Program-made: the position numbers and the translations under genes | Assembly: GCF_003063545.1 (NCBI RefSeq) | Contig: NZ_NESD01000001.1 | Span: 620,001 to 684,000 of the forward strand | Length of the DNA: 64,000 nucleotides | Reading direction: 5' to 3' | From: Limnohabitans sp. Jir61 | GTDB lineage: Bacteria; Pseudomonadota; Gammaproteobacteria; Burkholderiales; Burkholderiaceae_C | The notes under the pieces: model-generated | What the model saw: only the letters and a program-made list of their open reading frames with translations | Database searches by the model: none | What the model was told of the DNA's origin: nothing | Shown here: positions 9,421 to 20,874 of the stretch, in pieces | Position numbering within the stretch: position 1 is the stretch's first letter | How the letters are laid out: each line of letters begins with the position of its first letter

Positions 9421-10674
9421 ATGGCTGATATCAAGAACTACACCCTGAACTTGGGCCCTCAACATCCTGCAGCACACGGCGTGCTGCGCTTGGTGTTGGA
9501 ACTCGACGGCGAAGTGGTCCAACGTGCCGATCCACACATCGGTTTGTTGCACCGCGCCACTGAGAAGCTGGCCGAGAGCAAAACCTACATCCAATCGCTG
9601 CCTTACATGGACCGTCTCGACTACGTGTCCATGATGTGTAACGAGCATGCTTACTGCTTGGCCATCGAGAAAATGATGGGCATTGAAGTGCCAGAGCGTG
9701 CGCAGTACATCCGTGTGATGTATTCCGAAATCACCCGTTTGCTCAACCACTTGTTGTGGTTGGGTTGCCATGGTTTCGACTGCGGCGCGATGAACATCTT
9801 AATTTACTGCTTCCGCGAACGTGAAGACTTGTTCGACATGTACGAAGCAGTCTCTGGCGCTCGTATGCACGCGGCTTACTTCCGTCCAGGCGGCGTGTAC
9901 CGCGACCTGCCAGACAGCATGCCTCAATACAAGGCCAGCAAAGTGCGCAACGCCAAGTCGGTGGCGCGTTTGAACGAAGGCCGTTCAGGCTCTCTGCTTG
10001 ACTTCATCGACGACTTCACCAAGCGTTTCCCCAAGTTGGTCGATGAGTACGAAACACTCCTGACCGACAACCGTATTTGGAAACAACGTACCGTCGGTAT
10101 CGGCGTTGTGACGCCAGAGCGCGCGAAAAACCTCGGTTTCTCAGGCGCAATGTTGCGTGGCTCAGGCATTGCTTGGGACTTGCGCAAGCACCAGCCTTAT
10201 GACGTGTATGACCGCATGGACTTCGACATCCCTGTGGGCAAAACCGGTGATTGCTACGACCGCTATTTGGTGCGCGTCGAAGAGTTGCGTCAGTCCAACC
10301 GCATCATCAAGCAGTGCGTAGACTGGTTGCGCGCCAACCCAGGTCCTGTCATCACGGACAACCACAAAGTGGCTGCACCCAGCCGTGAAGGCATGAAGTC
10401 CAACATGGAAGAGTTGATCCATCACTTCAAACTCTTCACTGAAGGTTTCCACGTGCCCGAAGGCGAGGCTTATGCCGCCGTCGAGCATCCCAAAGGTGAG
10501 TTTGGTATCTACCTCGTGAGCGATGGTGCCAACAAGCCCTACCGTATGAAGATTCGCGCACCTGGCTTTGCCCACTTGGCAGCCATGGATGAAATGGCGC
10601 GTGGCCACATGATCGCTGACACCGTGGCGGTGATTGGCACGATGGACATTGTGTTCGGGGAAATTGACCGATGA
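9421..10674 (+). CDS. nuoD: NADH-quinone oxidoreductase subunit D
   Basis: NuoD (49-kDa subunit) forms the quinone pocket together with NuoB and descends from [NiFe]-hydrogenase large subunits. The 417-residue product begins with [26 protein letters not shown] and includes [28 protein letters not shown] and a C-terminal [16 protein letters not shown]. The quinone-binding His of GPQHPAAHG is kept. The stop overlaps the nuoE start by 4 bp (ATGA), giving translational coupling. Confidence 0.97.
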   Translation: MADIKNYTLNLGPQHPAAHGVLRLVLELDGEVVQRADPHIGLLHRATEKLAESKTYIQSLPYMDRLDYVSMMCNEHAYCLAIEKMMGIEVPERAQYIRVMYSEITRLLNHLLWLGCHGFDCGAMNILIYCFREREDLFDMYEAVSGARMHAAYFRPGGVYRDLPDSMPQYKASKVRNAKSVARLNEGRSGSLLDFIDDFTKRFPKLVDEYETLLTDNRIWKQRTVGIGVVTPERAKNLGFSGAMLRGSGIAWDLRKHQPYDVYDRMDFDIPVGKTGDCYDRYLVRVEELRQSNRIIKQCVDWLRANPGPVITDNHKVAAPSREGMKSNMEELIHHFKLFTEGFHVPEGEAYAAVEHPKGEFGIYLVSDGANKPYRMKIRAPGFAHLAAMDEMARGHMIADTVAVIGTMDIVFGEIDR

Positions 10675-11186
10675 GTTCTGTAAACACCCACCACAGCGCA
10701 CCGCTGTCGGCCGAGGCTCAGGCGCGTTTCGCGCGTGAAGTCGCCAAATACCCAGACGACCAGAAGCAATCTGCCGTCATGGCTTGCTTGTCCATCGCAC
10801 AGCAAGAGCAGGGATTTGTCAGCGCCGAGAGCGAGCGCGTGATTGCTGAGTTGCTTGGTATGGCCCCCATGGCTGTGCACGAAGTGACCACCTTCTACAA
10901 CATGTATAACCAGCAACCGGTTGGCAAGTTCAAGATCAACGTGTGTACCAACCTGCCATGCCAATTGCGCAACGGACAGGGCGCTTTGATGCACTTGGTG
11001 AAGACCTTGGGCATTGAAGTTGGCGAGACCACGGCTGATGGCATGTTCACCGTGCAACCCGGCGAATGCATGGGCGCTTGCGCCGATGCGCCTGTGTTGT
11101 TGGTGAACGACCGCACCATGTGCAGCTACATGAGCGACGACAAGATCGACCAAATGGTCGCAGGCTTGCGCGCGGTGAAGGAATAA
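10671..11186 (+). CDS. nuoE: NADH-quinone oxidoreductase subunit E
   Basis: NuoE (24-kDa subunit) binds the [2Fe-2S] cluster N1a of the NADH dehydrogenase module. The 171-residue product has a thioredoxin-like fold with two cysteine pairs, CTNLPC and ECMGAC, that ligate the cluster. The N-terminal helical part carries [11 protein letters not shown], typical of the family. The ATG overlaps the nuoD stop by 4 bp, and nuoF starts two bases after this stop. Confidence 0.96.
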   Translation: MSSVNTHHSAPLSAEAQARFAREVAKYPDDQKQSAVMACLSIAQQEQGFVSAESERVIAELLGMAPMAVHEVTTFYNMYNQQPVGKFKINVCTNLPCQLRNGQGALMHLVKTLGIEVGETTADGMFTVQPGECMGACADAPVLLVNDRTMCSYMSDDKIDQMVAGLRAVKE

Positions 11187-11188
11187 GC

Positions 11189-12544
11189 ATGACTACCTCT
11201 AGCCAAGCTTTACAAGTTCTCTCCCAATTCCAAACGACCGCAGTGGAAACTTGTTTCCACGACCGTCACATCGGCCCACAAATTTTGGCTGGTTTGGACG
11301 GTAAAAACTGGTCGTTACAAGACTACGTCGCACGCGGCGGTTACCAAGCCCTGCGCAAGATCTTGACCACCGGCATGACGCAAGACGAAGTCATCGCCAC
11401 AGTCAAAGAATCAGGTTTGCGTGGTCGTGGTGGTGCGGGTTTCCCAACGGGTTTGAAGTGGAGCTTCATGCCTCGCCAGTTCCCAGGCCAAAAGTACTTG
11501 GTCTGTAACTCGGACGAGGGCGAGCCCGGTACTTGCAAAGACCGCGAGATCTTGCAACACAACCCCCACATCGTGATTGAAGGTATGGCTATCGCTGCTT
11601 TTGCCATGGGCATAAGCGTGGGCTACAACTACATCCACGGCGAAATCTTCCAAACCTACGAGCGTTTTGAAGCCGCCCTCGAAGAGGCCCGCGCAGCAGG
11701 CTTCTTGGGTGACAACATCTTGGGCTCCACGTTCAGCTTCCAGTTGCATGCGGCTCACGGTTTTGGCGCATACATCTGCGGCGAAGAAACCGCTTTGCTC
11801 GAGTCGCTCGAAGGCAAAAAAGGTCAACCCCGTTTCAAGCCACCGTTCCCAGCGAGCTTTGGTTTGTATGGCAAGCCCACCACCATCAACAACACCGAAA
11901 CATTCGCAGCGGTGCCTTGGATCATCAACAACGGTGGTCAGGCTTACCTCGAATGCGGCAAGCCCAACAACGGCGGCACCAAGATCTTCTCGGTCAGCGG
12001 TGACGTCGAGCGTCCCGGCAACTACGAAGTGCCCATGGGCACACCGTTCTCCACATTGTTGGAGTTGGCCGGTGGCGTTCGCAAGGGACGCAAGCTCAAA
12101 GCGGTGATTCCTGGCGGTTCTTCCTCGCCAGTGGTTCCTGGCGACTTGATGATGAAGCTCACCATGGACTACGACAGCATCGCCAAAGACGGCGGTTCAA
12201 TGTTGGGTTCAGGTGCGGTGATCGTGTTGGACGACTCACGCTGCATGGTCAAGAGCCTGCTGCGCTTGAGCTACTTCTACATGCACGAGTCATGCGGCCA
12301 ATGCACACCTTGCCGTGAAGGTACAGGTTGGTTGTGGCGCATGGTCGACCGCATTGAGCGTGGTGAAGGACGCGAAAGCGACTTGGCTTTGCTCGACAAC
12401 GTGGCAGAGAACATCATGGGCCGCACGATTTGCGCCCTCGGAGACGCAGCAGCCATGCCCGTGCGCGGCATGATCAAGCACTTCCGCCATGAATTTGAAC
12501 ACCACATCACGCACAAGACCTGCACGGTCTCTGCCTACGTTTGA
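11189..12544 (+). CDS. nuoF: NADH-quinone oxidoreductase subunit F
   Basis: NuoF (51-kDa subunit) binds NADH, FMN and the [4Fe-4S] cluster N3; it is where electrons enter complex I. The 451-residue product has the FMN/NADH motif [16 protein letters not shown], the [13 protein letters not shown] loop, the [17 protein letters not shown] stretch and the cluster ligands [11 protein letters not shown]. The ATG at 11189 is two bases after the nuoE stop; the longer upstream frame only overlaps nuoE and is not conserved. Confidence 0.97.
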   Translation: MTTSSQALQVLSQFQTTAVETCFHDRHIGPQILAGLDGKNWSLQDYVARGGYQALRKILTTGMTQDEVIATVKESGLRGRGGAGFPTGLKWSFMPRQFPGQKYLVCNSDEGEPGTCKDREILQHNPHIVIEGMAIAAFAMGISVGYNYIHGEIFQTYERFEAALEEARAAGFLGDNILGSTFSFQLHAAHGFGAYICGEETALLESLEGKKGQPRFKPPFPASFGLYGKPTTINNTETFAAVPWIINNGGQAYLECGKPNNGGTKIFSVSGDVERPGNYEVPMGTPFSTLLELAGGVRKGRKLKAVIPGGSSSPVVPGDLMMKLTMDYDSIAKDGGSMLGSGAVIVLDDSRCMVKSLLRLSYFYMHESCGQCTPCREGTGWLWRMVDRIERGEGRESDLALLDNVAENIMGRTICALGDAAAMPVRGMIKHFRHEFEHHITHKTCTVSAYV

Positions 12545-12558
12545 CACGGATAAGTGCC

Positions 12559-14655
12559 ATGATTGAAATCGAACTCGACGGTAAAAAAGTTGACGTCCAA
12601 GAAGGCTGCATGATCATGCACGCAGCTGAAAAGGCCGGCACTTACATTCCGCACTTCTGCTATCACAAGAAACTCAGCATCGCGGCCAACTGCCGCATGT
12701 GCTTGGTCGACGTGGAGAAAGCTCCTAAGCCCATGCCCGCTTGCGCCACACCCGTGACGCAAGGCATGATTGTTCGCACCAAGAGCGAACGCGCCATCAA
12801 GGCTCAACAGTCGGTGATGGAGTTTTTGCTCATCAACCACCCACTGGATTGCCCAATTTGCGACCAAGGCGGTGAGTGCCAGTTGCAAGATTTGGCGGTG
12901 GGCTACGGCGGTTCTACTTCACGTTACGAAGAAGAAAAGCGTGTGGTGCACCCGAAAGACGTGGGTCCTTTGGTGAGCATGCAAGAGATGAGCCGCTGTA
13001 TCCAATGCACACGCTGCGTGCGCTTTGGTCAAGAAGTGGCCGGCATCATGGAATTGGGTATGTCCAACCGTGGTGAGCACGCTGAGATTGAAACCTTCGT
13101 GGGGCAATCGGTCGATTCCGAGCTCTCAGGCAACATGATCGACATCTGCCCCGTGGGCGCGTTGACCAGCAAGCCATTCCGTTACAGCGCACGTACTTGG
13201 GAATTGAGCCGTCGCAAGTCGGTCAGCCCACACGATGCAACAGGTGCCAACCTGATCGTTCAAGTCAAGAACAACAAAGTCATGCGTGTCGTGCCTTTGG
13301 AAAACGAAGACGTCAACGAATGCTGGATTGCTGATCGCGACCGTTTCAGCTACGAAGCTTTGGAGAGCGCAGACCGCTTGACCAAGCCCATGCTCAAGCA
13401 AGGCGGCGAGTGGAAAGAAGTCGATTGGCAAACCGCCCTCGAATACGTGGCCAACGGCTTGCAAGGTGTCAAAGCCCAGCACGGCCCTCAAGCCATCGGC
13501 ACTTTGGCCAGCCCACACAGCACCGCTGAAGAGTTGTTCTTAGCTGCTAACCTGACGCGTGGTTTGGGTAGCCAAAACATCGACACACGTTTGCGCGCTG
13601 CAGACTTCCAACACGACGGTAAAGCTCGTTGGTTGGGTACTTCTGTGGCGTCTCTCACCACGCTGCAACGTGCATTGGTGATTGGTTCAAACATCCGTAA
13701 AGACCAACCTTTGTTGGCCCAACGTCTGCGCCAAGCTGTGCGCAACGGCGGCAAGGTCAACGCCTTGAACGCACAAGCCTACGACTGGGCCATGCCTGTG
13801 GCCAACACCTTGGTGGCAGATGCCGCCAACTGGGTACAAGCCTTGGCTGATATCGCTGCGGCCGTCGGCGCCATCACCGGTGCTGCTGCACCTGTCGCGG
13901 GCAATGCCAATAGCGCAGAAGCACAAGCCATCGCCAAGTCATTGACAGGCGGTGAGCGCAAAGCCATTTTGTTGGGCAACGCAGCGGCACACCATGCCAA
14001 AGCATCGAGCTTGCTCAGCTTGGCCAACTGGATCGGTTCACAAACCGGCGCGACTGTGGGTTACCTCGGCGAAGCTGCCAACACGGTGGGTGCTCAAGTG
14101 GTGGGTGCCTTGCCAAAAGCGGGCGGTCAAACTGCAGGCCAAATGTTGGCAGGTGGTTTGAAGGCGGTGGTGTTGCTCAATACAGAGCCAGCATTCGACG
14201 CTGCCAACGGCGCTGCTGCTGCACAAGCCATCGGTCAAGCCGAAATGGTGGTCACCTTGTCTCCCTTCAAGGCCAATATGGACATCAGCGATGTGCTGTT
14301 GCCTATCTCGCCCTTCACTGAGACTGCTGGCACGTTCATCAACACCGAAGGTCGCGCACAAAGCTTCCACGGCGTAGTCAAGCCTTTGGGCGAAGCGCGT
14401 CCTGCATGGAAAGTCTTGCGCGTGTTGGGCTCCATGCTCCACGTGCCTGGCTTCGACTTCGAGACCATCGAAGAAGTGCGTGCCCAAGCCATCCCTGCTG
14501 ACGTGCAAGCCTTGTTGTCCAACGCTTGCTCAGCAAGCGTGGACGTGAGTCCAGCTGCAGGTCAGCCTGCCTCTGCGGCGATTTACCAACTCGACAGCTT
14601 GGTGCGTCGCGCACCATCGTTGCAGCTCACGGCTGATGCGAAAGGAGGCCTGTGA
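12559..14655 (+). CDS. nuoG: NADH-quinone oxidoreductase subunit G
   Basis: NuoG (75-kDa subunit) carries the N1b, N4 and N5 clusters. The 698-residue product starts with a [2Fe-2S] ferredoxin domain ([18 protein letters not shown]), then the [18 protein letters not shown] segment with the N5-type ligands and [13 protein letters not shown] with DICPVGAL for N4. The large C-terminal half is the inactive molybdopterin-oxidoreductase-like domain. The ATG at 12559 is preferred to a TTG at 12541. The TGA overlaps the nuoH ATG by one base. Confidence 0.96.
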   Translation: MIEIELDGKKVDVQEGCMIMHAAEKAGTYIPHFCYHKKLSIAANCRMCLVDVEKAPKPMPACATPVTQGMIVRTKSERAIKAQQSVMEFLLINHPLDCPICDQGGECQLQDLAVGYGGSTSRYEEEKRVVHPKDVGPLVSMQEMSRCIQCTRCVRFGQEVAGIMELGMSNRGEHAEIETFVGQSVDSELSGNMIDICPVGALTSKPFRYSARTWELSRRKSVSPHDATGANLIVQVKNNKVMRVVPLENEDVNECWIADRDRFSYEALESADRLTKPMLKQGGEWKEVDWQTALEYVANGLQGVKAQHGPQAIGTLASPHSTAEELFLAANLTRGLGSQNIDTRLRAADFQHDGKARWLGTSVASLTTLQRALVIGSNIRKDQPLLAQRLRQAVRNGGKVNALNAQAYDWAMPVANTLVADAANWVQALADIAAAVGAITGAAAPVAGNANSAEAQAIAKSLTGGERKAILLGNAAAHHAKASSLLSLANWIGSQTGATVGYLGEAANTVGAQVVGALPKAGGQTAGQMLAGGLKAVVLLNTEPAFDAANGAAAAQAIGQAEMVVTLSPFKANMDISDVLLPISPFTETAGTFINTEGRAQSFHGVVKPLGEARPAWKVLRVLGSMLHVPGFDFETIEEVRAQAIPADVQALLSNACSASVDVSPAAGQPASAAIYQLDSLVRRAPSLQLTADAKGGL

Positions 14656-15737
14656 TGGTTGATAACATTTACAACGCAGGCTTTGGCTTGATGTCTGATG
14701 TCTGGTGGACCACACTGGCTTGGCCCGTGCTGTGGGCTTTGCTCAAGATCGTGGCAGTGCTGTTGCCTTTGCTCGGTTGTGTGGCTTACCTGACTTTGTG
14801 GGAACGCAAAGCCATTGGTTACACCCAAATTCGTAAAGGCCCGAACCGCACAGGCCCTGGTGGTTTGTTGCAACCCATCGCTGACGCGCTGAAGTTGCTC
14901 ACCAAAGAGATCATCATCCCAACCCAAGCGACCACCAGCTTGTTCTTCTTGGGTCCGATCATGACCATCATGCCAGCCTTGGCTGCATGGGCTGTGGTGC
15001 CTTTCGGTCCTGATGTGGCTTTGGCTAACGTCAACGCCGGTTTGCTGTTCTTGATGGCTATCACTTCTCTCGAGGTGTATGGCGTGATCATCGCGGGCTG
15101 GGCATCTAACTCCAAGTACGCTTTCATTGGTGCCATGCGTGCATCGGCCCAAATGGTGAGCTACGAAATCGCGATGGGCTTTTGCTTCGTGATCGTCTTG
15201 ATGATTTCGAACAGCTTGAACATGACTGACATCGTCATGGGCCAAGCCAAAGGCAGCATGGCCAACGCAGGTCTGAACTTCTTGTCTTGGAACTGGTTGC
15301 CTTTGTTCCCCGTGTTCATCATCTACTTCATCTCCGGTTTGGCTGAAACCAACCGTCACCCGTTTGACGTGGTGGAAGGTGAGTCTGAAATTGTGGCTGG
15401 CCACATGATCGAATACTCGGGCATGTCTTTCGCCATGTTCTTCTTGGCTGAATACGCCAACATGATCTTGGTCTCTGTCTTGACCGTGGTGATGTTCTTG
15501 GGCGGCTGGTTGTCACCTATCGACAACGCACTGTTCAACATGATCCCTGGCTGGATTTGGCTTGGCATCAAGACCTTCGTGGTCGTGACCATGTTCTTGT
15601 GGGTGCGTGCTACTTTCCCACGCTATCGCTATGACCAAATCATGCGTTTGGGTTGGAAGATCTTCATTCCACTCACTCTGATCTGGTTGTTGGTGGTGGG
15701 TGTTTGGATCCAAACACCTTGGAATATCTGGAATTAA
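14655..15737 (+). CDS. nuoH: NADH-quinone oxidoreductase subunit H
   Basis: NuoH (ND1) is the membrane subunit that closes the quinone tunnel and couples it to the proton-pumping arm. The 360-residue product has about eight hydrophobic helices and conserved loops: [20 protein letters not shown] after the first helix and [29 protein letters not shown] with its acidic residues. A strong AAAGGAGG precedes the start. ATG 14655 overlaps the nuoG stop; a GTG three bases earlier is possible. Confidence 0.96.
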   Translation: MVDNIYNAGFGLMSDVWWTTLAWPVLWALLKIVAVLLPLLGCVAYLTLWERKAIGYTQIRKGPNRTGPGGLLQPIADALKLLTKEIIIPTQATTSLFFLGPIMTIMPALAAWAVVPFGPDVALANVNAGLLFLMAITSLEVYGVIIAGWASNSKYAFIGAMRASAQMVSYEIAMGFCFVIVLMISNSLNMTDIVMGQAKGSMANAGLNFLSWNWLPLFPVFIIYFISGLAETNRHPFDVVEGESEIVAGHMIEYSGMSFAMFFLAEYANMILVSVLTVVMFLGGWLSPIDNALFNMIPGWIWLGIKTFVVVTMFLWVRATFPRYRYDQIMRLGWKIFIPLTLIWLLVVGVWIQTPWNIWN

Positions 15738-15740
15738 GTC

Positions 15741-16253
15741 ATGACAACAACTACACATTCCGTTCCCTTCTCGTTGCGCGACTTTTTGTCGAGCTTCTTG
15801 CTGCTCGAGCTGTTCAAAGGCATGGCCCTCACAGGCAAATACATGTTCTCACGCAGCATCACCATTCAGTTCCCGGAAGAGAAGACACCTTTGTCACCTC
15901 GCTTCCGTGGTCTGCATGCTTTGCGTCGTTATGAAAACGGCGAAGAGCGTTGCATTGCTTGCAAACTCTGCGAAGCCGTGTGCCCAGCGATGGCGATCAC
16001 CATCGAATCTGACCAGCGCGCAGACGGCAGCCGCCGCACCACCCGCTACGACATCGACTTGACCAAGTGCATCTTCTGCGGTTTCTGCGAAGAGAGCTGC
16101 CCCGTTGATTCGATCGTTGAAACACACATCTTTGAGTACCACGGCGAAAAACGCGGTGACTTGTACTTCACCAAAGAAATGTTGTTGGCAGTGGGCGACC
16201 GCTACGAACCCGAAATTGCTGCCAACAAAGCAGCTGACGCCAAATACCGTTGA
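15741..16253 (+). CDS. nuoI: NADH-quinone oxidoreductase subunit I
   Basis: NuoI (TYKY, 23-kDa) carries the two [4Fe-4S] clusters N6a and N6b that relay electrons from NuoG to NuoB. The 170-residue product has two ferredoxin motifs, [12 protein letters not shown] and [12 protein letters not shown], and an amphipathic N-terminus that lies on the membrane. It starts three bases after the nuoH stop. Confidence 0.97.
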   Translation: MTTTTHSVPFSLRDFLSSFLLLELFKGMALTGKYMFSRSITIQFPEEKTPLSPRFRGLHALRRYENGEERCIACKLCEAVCPAMAITIESDQRADGSRRTTRYDIDLTKCIFCGFCEESCPVDSIVETHIFEYHGEKRGDLYFTKEMLLAVGDRYEPEIAANKAADAKYR

Positions 16254-16261
16254 AAGATTTC

Positions 16262-17023
16262 ATGATGGACGTTCAATCGGCTCTTTTTTACGCGTTCTCA
16301 GCAGTCATGCTGTTTGCGTCATTCCGCGTCATCACGGCGCGTAACCCTGTGCACGCTGCGCTCTATTTGGTCTTGGCTTTCTTCCAAGCCTCGGGTATTT
16401 GGATGTTGCTCAAAGCAGAATTCCTCTCTATCGCTCTCGTGCTCGTGTACGTGGGCGCGGTGATGGTCTTGTTCTTGTTCGTGGTGATGATGCTCGACAT
16501 CAACATCGACAGCATCCGTCAAGGCTTCTGGAAGCATTTCCCACTCGCAGCGACCATCGGTGCTGTGATTGCCTTGGAATTGGCTGCGGTCTTATTGGGT
16601 GGCTTCCGTATCAGCGAGCCTCAAAAACAAGTGACTGCTCAAGTCATTTCGCCTGCTGCAGTGTCAGCTGTCGCTCCCGTGGACGCAGCCTCTGCTGCCA
16701 TGGATGCTGCATCGGCTGCAGTGACCTCAGCGTCTGCCGCAGATGTGGGGCACGTGGTGGTGGCGCAAGCCTCCAATACCAAAGCCTTGGGCATCTTGCT
16801 CTACACCGAGTATCTGTACCCCGTGCAAGTGGCGGCGTTGATTTTGTTGGTGGCTTTGATTGCTGCCATCGCTTTGACCTTGCGTGCACGCAAAGACAGC
16901 AAATTCCAAAATGCGGGTGACCAAGTTCGCGTCAAGGCCCGTGACCGTGTGGAACTGGTGAAGATGGATGCGGTCAAACCCGCACCTGCAGCACCAGCCG
17001 CCGCCGAGGAGACAAAAGCATGA
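16262..17023 (+). CDS. nuoJ: NADH-quinone oxidoreductase subunit J
   Basis: NuoJ (ND6) is a five-helix membrane subunit with a pi-bulge helix important for coupling. The product is 253 residues from ATG 16262 (an adjacent ATG follows; the longer TTG start at 16250 would overlap nuoI). Helices 1-4 are standard, including [19 protein letters not shown]. Between helices 4 and 5 lies an alanine/serine-rich spacer (nt about 16620-16780) with repeated DAASAA units. The tail after helix 5 is basic and then Ala/Pro-rich. The nuoK ATG overlaps the stop by 4 bp. Confidence 0.94.
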   Translation: MMDVQSALFYAFSAVMLFASFRVITARNPVHAALYLVLAFFQASGIWMLLKAEFLSIALVLVYVGAVMVLFLFVVMMLDINIDSIRQGFWKHFPLAATIGAVIALELAAVLLGGFRISEPQKQVTAQVISPAAVSAVAPVDAASAAMDAASAAVTSASAADVGHVVVAQASNTKALGILLYTEYLYPVQVAALILLVALIAAIALTLRARKDSKFQNAGDQVRVKARDRVELVKMDAVKPAPAAPAAAEETKA

Positions 17024-17328
17024 GCATCACCTTAGGCCATTACCTCACGCTGGGTGCGATTCTGTTCGCACTCTCTGTGATCGGCATCTTCTTGAACCGT
17101 AAAAACCTGATCGTCTTGTTGATGGCGATTGAATTGATGTTGCTCGCGGTCAACATGAACTTCGTGGCGTTCTCTCACTACTTGGGTGACTTGAACGGCC
17201 AAATCTTTGTTTTCTTCATCTTGACCGTGGCGGCTGCTGAATCTGCCATCGGCTTGGCGATTCTGGTTCAGTTGTTCCGCAACAAGTCCAGCATCAACGT
17301 GGATGAACTCAACACGCTCAAGGGTTAA
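17020..17328 (+). CDS. nuoK: NADH-quinone oxidoreductase subunit K
   Basis: NuoK (ND4L) is a three-helix membrane subunit of the proton path. The 102-residue product has the normal length, with the conserved glutamates in [14 protein letters not shown] and [17 protein letters not shown] that serve in proton transfer. It overlaps nuoJ by four bases (ATGA) and is followed after 6 bp by nuoL. Confidence 0.97.
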   Translation: MSITLGHYLTLGAILFALSVIGIFLNRKNLIVLLMAIELMLLAVNMNFVAFSHYLGDLNGQIFVFFILTVAAAESAIGLAILVQLFRNKSSINVDELNTLKG

Positions 17329-17334
17329 TTCATC

Positions 17335-19368
17335 ATGTCACAAACCCTGCAAGCTTCTACATTGTTGGCAGTGCCTATGGCACCGCTGGTGGGCTCTGCC
17401 CTGGCTGGTATTTTTGGTACGCGCTTTGGCGGTAACAAAATTGGCCGCGGCTTGACCCACTCCCTCACCATCTTGGGCGTGTTCATCGCCTTCGTGTTGT
17501 CTGCCATGACGCTGCAAAGCGTGGCCATGGACGGCGCGCGCTTCAACGAAACCCTCTACACCTGGATGGTGGTGGGCGATCTCAAAATGGAAATCGGCTT
17601 CATGGTCGATGGCCTGACCGCCATGATGATGTGCGTCGTGACCTTTGTGTCATTGATGGTTCACCTCTACACCATTGGCTACATGCAAGAGGACGAAGGC
17701 TATAACCGCTTCTTCTCTTACATCTCCTTGTTCACTTTCTCGATGTTGATGCTCGTCATGAGCAACAACATGCTCCAACTGTTCTTCGGTTGGGAAGCGG
17801 TGGGCTTGGTGTCTTACCTGTTGATCGGTTTCTGGTTCAACAAACCAACCGCAATCTTCGCGAACATGAAAGCCTTCTTGGTCAACCGCGTGGGTGACTT
17901 CGGCTTCATCTTGGGTATTGGTTTGATCGCTGCCTATGGTGGCACTTTGAACTACACCGAAGCATTTGCCAAAGCTGGTGAATTGGGTGCGCTCACATTC
18001 CCAGGCACCGACTGGATGCTGGTGACGGTAATTTGTATCTGTTTGTTCATCGGTGCGATGGGTAAGTCGGCTCAGTTTCCACTGCACGTGTGGTTGCCTG
18101 ACTCCATGGAAGGCCCAACACCTATCTCTGCGTTGATTCACGCAGCGACCATGGTGACGGCCGGTATCTTCATGGTCACCCGCATGTCGCCTTTCTTTGA
18201 ATTGTCAGACACTGCGCTGAACTTCATCTTGGTGATCGGTGCCATCACAGCCTTGTTCATGGGCTTCTTGGGTCTGATCCAAAACGACATCAAGCGCGTT
18301 GTGGCTTATTCCACACTGTCGCAACTCGGTTACATGACCGTGGCCTTGGGCGCGTCGGCTTACTCTGTGGCTGTGTTCCACTTGATGACGCATGCGTTCT
18401 TCAAAGCTTTGCTGTTCCTTGGTGCCGGTTCCGTCATCATGGGCATGCACCACAACCAAGACATCCGCTGGATGGGCGGCGTGCGCAAGTACATGCCTAT
18501 CACTTGGATTACCTCGTTGTTGGGTTCGCTGGCGTTGATCGGTACACCGTTCTTCTCTGGCTTCTATTCCAAAGACAGCATCATCGAAGCTGTGGCTGAA
18601 AGCACCTTGCCCGGTGCAGGCTTTGCTCACTTCGCCGTGTTGGCTGGTGTGTTTGTGACGGCCTTCTACTCGTTCCGCATGTACTTCCTCGTGTTCCACG
18701 GCGAAGAGCGTTACGACCAAAACCCTGATGCACACCACGACGACCATCACGCGCATGATGACCACCACGGTGATCATGGTCATGACCACGGCCCACACGA
18801 ATCCCCCTGGGTGGTAACAGTGCCTTTGGTCTTGCTGGCGATTCCATCTGTGCTGATTGGTTTTTACACCATCGACCCACTGTTGTACGGTGAGTTCTTC
18901 AGCGACGCCATCTTCATCAATGCGGACAAGCACCCAGTGATGCACGAGTTGGCTCATGAGTACCACGGCGCTGTCGCCATGGCCTTGCATGCCCTCAGCA
19001 CCGCACCGTTCTGGTTGGCTGTGGCCGGTGTTGCATCGTCTTACTACATGTACATGATCAACCCAGCAGTGCCTGCGGCGATCAAGCGCGTGTTCCACCC
19101 CATCTATGTCTTGTTCGAGAACAAGTACTACTTGGATTGGATCAACGAAAACATCTTGGCCCGTGGCGCTCGCGCATTGGGTACGGGTCTGTGGAAGGGC
19201 GGCGACCAAGCCATCATTGAAGGTGGTGTCGTGAACGCTTCTTGGAAATTGGTGGGTTGGGTATCCATGCTGACACGTCAGTTGCAGTCGGGTTACCTTT
19301 ACCACTACGCCTTGGTCATGATCTTGGGCGTGTTCGTGCTGATGACGTGGTTCGTCTGGCTCAAATAA
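17335..19368 (+). CDS. nuoL: NADH-quinone oxidoreductase subunit L
   Basis: NuoL (ND5) is the distal antiporter-like proton-pumping subunit with the long lateral helix. The 677-residue product contains GWEAVGLVSYLLIGFWF with the key glutamate, MGKSAQFPLHVWLPDSMEGPTPISALIHAATMVTAGI and a C-terminal amphipathic helix region. A His/Asp-rich stretch (nt 18727-18800, with about a dozen histidines in 25 residues) is inserted in a loop after helix TFFSGFYSKDSIIE and is not a core part of the family. A ribosome site AAGGAGAATAAAAA for nuoM follows the stop. Confidence 0.95.
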   Translation: MSQTLQASTLLAVPMAPLVGSALAGIFGTRFGGNKIGRGLTHSLTILGVFIAFVLSAMTLQSVAMDGARFNETLYTWMVVGDLKMEIGFMVDGLTAMMMCVVTFVSLMVHLYTIGYMQEDEGYNRFFSYISLFTFSMLMLVMSNNMLQLFFGWEAVGLVSYLLIGFWFNKPTAIFANMKAFLVNRVGDFGFILGIGLIAAYGGTLNYTEAFAKAGELGALTFPGTDWMLVTVICICLFIGAMGKSAQFPLHVWLPDSMEGPTPISALIHAATMVTAGIFMVTRMSPFFELSDTALNFILVIGAITALFMGFLGLIQNDIKRVVAYSTLSQLGYMTVALGASAYSVAVFHLMTHAFFKALLFLGAGSVIMGMHHNQDIRWMGGVRKYMPITWITSLLGSLALIGTPFFSGFYSKDSIIEAVAESTLPGAGFAHFAVLAGVFVTAFYSFRMYFLVFHGEERYDQNPDAHHDDHHAHDDHHGDHGHDHGPHESPWVVTVPLVLLAIPSVLIGFYTIDPLLYGEFFSDAIFINADKHPVMHELAHEYHGAVAMALHALSTAPFWLAVAGVASSYYMYMINPAVPAAIKRVFHPIYVLFENKYYLDWINENILARGARALGTGLWKGGDQAIIEGGVVNASWKLVGWVSMLTRQLQSGYLYHYALVMILGVFVLMTWFVWLK

Positions 19369-19380
19369 GGAGAATAAAAA

Positions 19381-20859
19381 ATGGGTTTATTGAGCCTTGC
19401 CATTTGGGTGCCAATTTTCTTTGGCGTCATCTTGCTCGCCTTGGGGCGTGACGAACATGCAAAGGTCGTGCGTTGGATCGCATTGATCGGTTCTGTGGTC
19501 AGTTTGGCGGTCACTGTGCCGCTCTACAACGGTTTTGACAACAGCACAGCTGCATTGCAATTTGTTGAGAAATCCATGTGGATTGAACGCTTCAATGTGT
19601 TCTACCACTTGGGTGTGGACGGTTTGTCCTTGTGGTTCGTCTTGCTGACCGCTTTCATCACCGTGATCGTTGTGATCGCCGGTTGGGAAGTGATCACCGA
19701 ACGTGTGAACCAATACATGGGCGCGTTTTTGATCTTGAGCGGCTTGATGGTCGGCGTGTTCAGCGCGGTCGACGGCATGCTGTTCTATGTGTTCTTCGAA
19801 GCTACTTTGATTCCGATGTACTTGATCATTGGTATTTGGGGTGGCCCTAACAAGATCTATGCGGCGTTCAAGTTCTTCTTGTACACCTTGCTCGGTTCTT
19901 TGTTGATGCTCGTGGCCTTGATCTATCTGTATACCCAATCGGGTGGCAGCTTTGATTTGGCGACTTGGTACAAATTGCCATTGCCAGCGCATGCACAAAC
20001 CTTGTTGTTCTTTGCGTTCTTCGCTGCGTTTGCTGTGAAGGTTCCGATGTGGCCTGTGCACACCTGGTTGCCAGACGTGCACGTGGAAGCGCCGACTGGC
20101 GGCTCTGCCGTGCTGGCCGCGATCATGTTGAAGCTCGGTGCTTATGGCTTCTTGCGCTTCTCATTGCCGATTGCCCCTGATGCCGCACGCGAATTCGCCT
20201 GGTTGATGATTGCCTTGTCTCTCGTGGCGGTGGTCTATGTTGGCTTGGTGGCCATGGTGCAAGAAGACATGAAAAAGTTGGTGGCGTATTCATCCGTCGC
20301 ACACATGGGCTTTGTGTCCTTAGGCTTCTTCATCTTCAACGACATCGGTGTGTCTGGTGCTTTGGTGCAAATGATTGCCCACGGCTTTGTGTCTGCTGCC
20401 ATGTTCTTGTCCATCGGTGTGTTGTATGACCGCGTGCACTCACGTGAAATCGCTGCCTATGGCGGCGTGGTCAACACCATGCCTAAGTTCGCCGCGTTTG
20501 CTTTGTTGTTCGGTATGGCCAACTGTGGCTTGCCAGGCACAGCCGGTTTCGTGGGCGAGTGGATGGTCATCTTGGGTGCCATCAAGTACAACTTCTGGAT
20601 CGGCTTTGCTGCTGCTTCAGCATTGATCTTCGGCGCTGCATACACCTTGTGGATGATCAAACGCGTGTACCTCGGCCCAGTGGCCAATGACCACGTCAAA
20701 GAATTGGACGACATCAATAGCCGTGAATTCTTGATGCTGGCCTTGTTGGCAATCGCCGTGTTGGCCATGGGCGTGTTCCCTAAGCCGTTCACTGATGTGA
20801 TGGATGTCTCCGTGGCTGAGTTGCTCAAGCACGTAGCCTTGTCCAAGTTGCCCCAATAA
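19381..20859 (+). CDS. nuoM: NADH-quinone oxidoreductase subunit M
   Basis: NuoM (ND4) is the middle antiporter-like subunit. The 492-residue product has some 14 helices and the family signatures FFEATLIPMYLIIGIWGG (key glutamate), FFAAFAVKVPMWPVHTWLPDVHVEAPTGGSAVLAAIMLKLG (key lysine and proton path) and AYSSVAHMGFV. The start follows a strong AAGGAG. The gene lies between nuoL and nuoN as in all 14-gene operons. Confidence 0.97.
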   Translation: MGLLSLAIWVPIFFGVILLALGRDEHAKVVRWIALIGSVVSLAVTVPLYNGFDNSTAALQFVEKSMWIERFNVFYHLGVDGLSLWFVLLTAFITVIVVIAGWEVITERVNQYMGAFLILSGLMVGVFSAVDGMLFYVFFEATLIPMYLIIGIWGGPNKIYAAFKFFLYTLLGSLLMLVALIYLYTQSGGSFDLATWYKLPLPAHAQTLLFFAFFAAFAVKVPMWPVHTWLPDVHVEAPTGGSAVLAAIMLKLGAYGFLRFSLPIAPDAAREFAWLMIALSLVAVVYVGLVAMVQEDMKKLVAYSSVAHMGFVSLGFFIFNDIGVSGALVQMIAHGFVSAAMFLSIGVLYDRVHSREIAAYGGVVNTMPKFAAFALLFGMANCGLPGTAGFVGEWMVILGAIKYNFWIGFAAASALIFGAAYTLWMIKRVYLGPVANDHVKELDDINSREFLMLALLAIAVLAMGVFPKPFTDVMDVSVAELLKHVALSKLPQ

Positions 20860-20874
20860 AGAGGGATAGACCCA

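Noticed and set aside
18205..19305. 366-codon minus-strand frame opposite nuoL
   Set aside because: Antisense to the conserved NuoL frame; His- and Gln-rich composition is a mirror of the sense codons.
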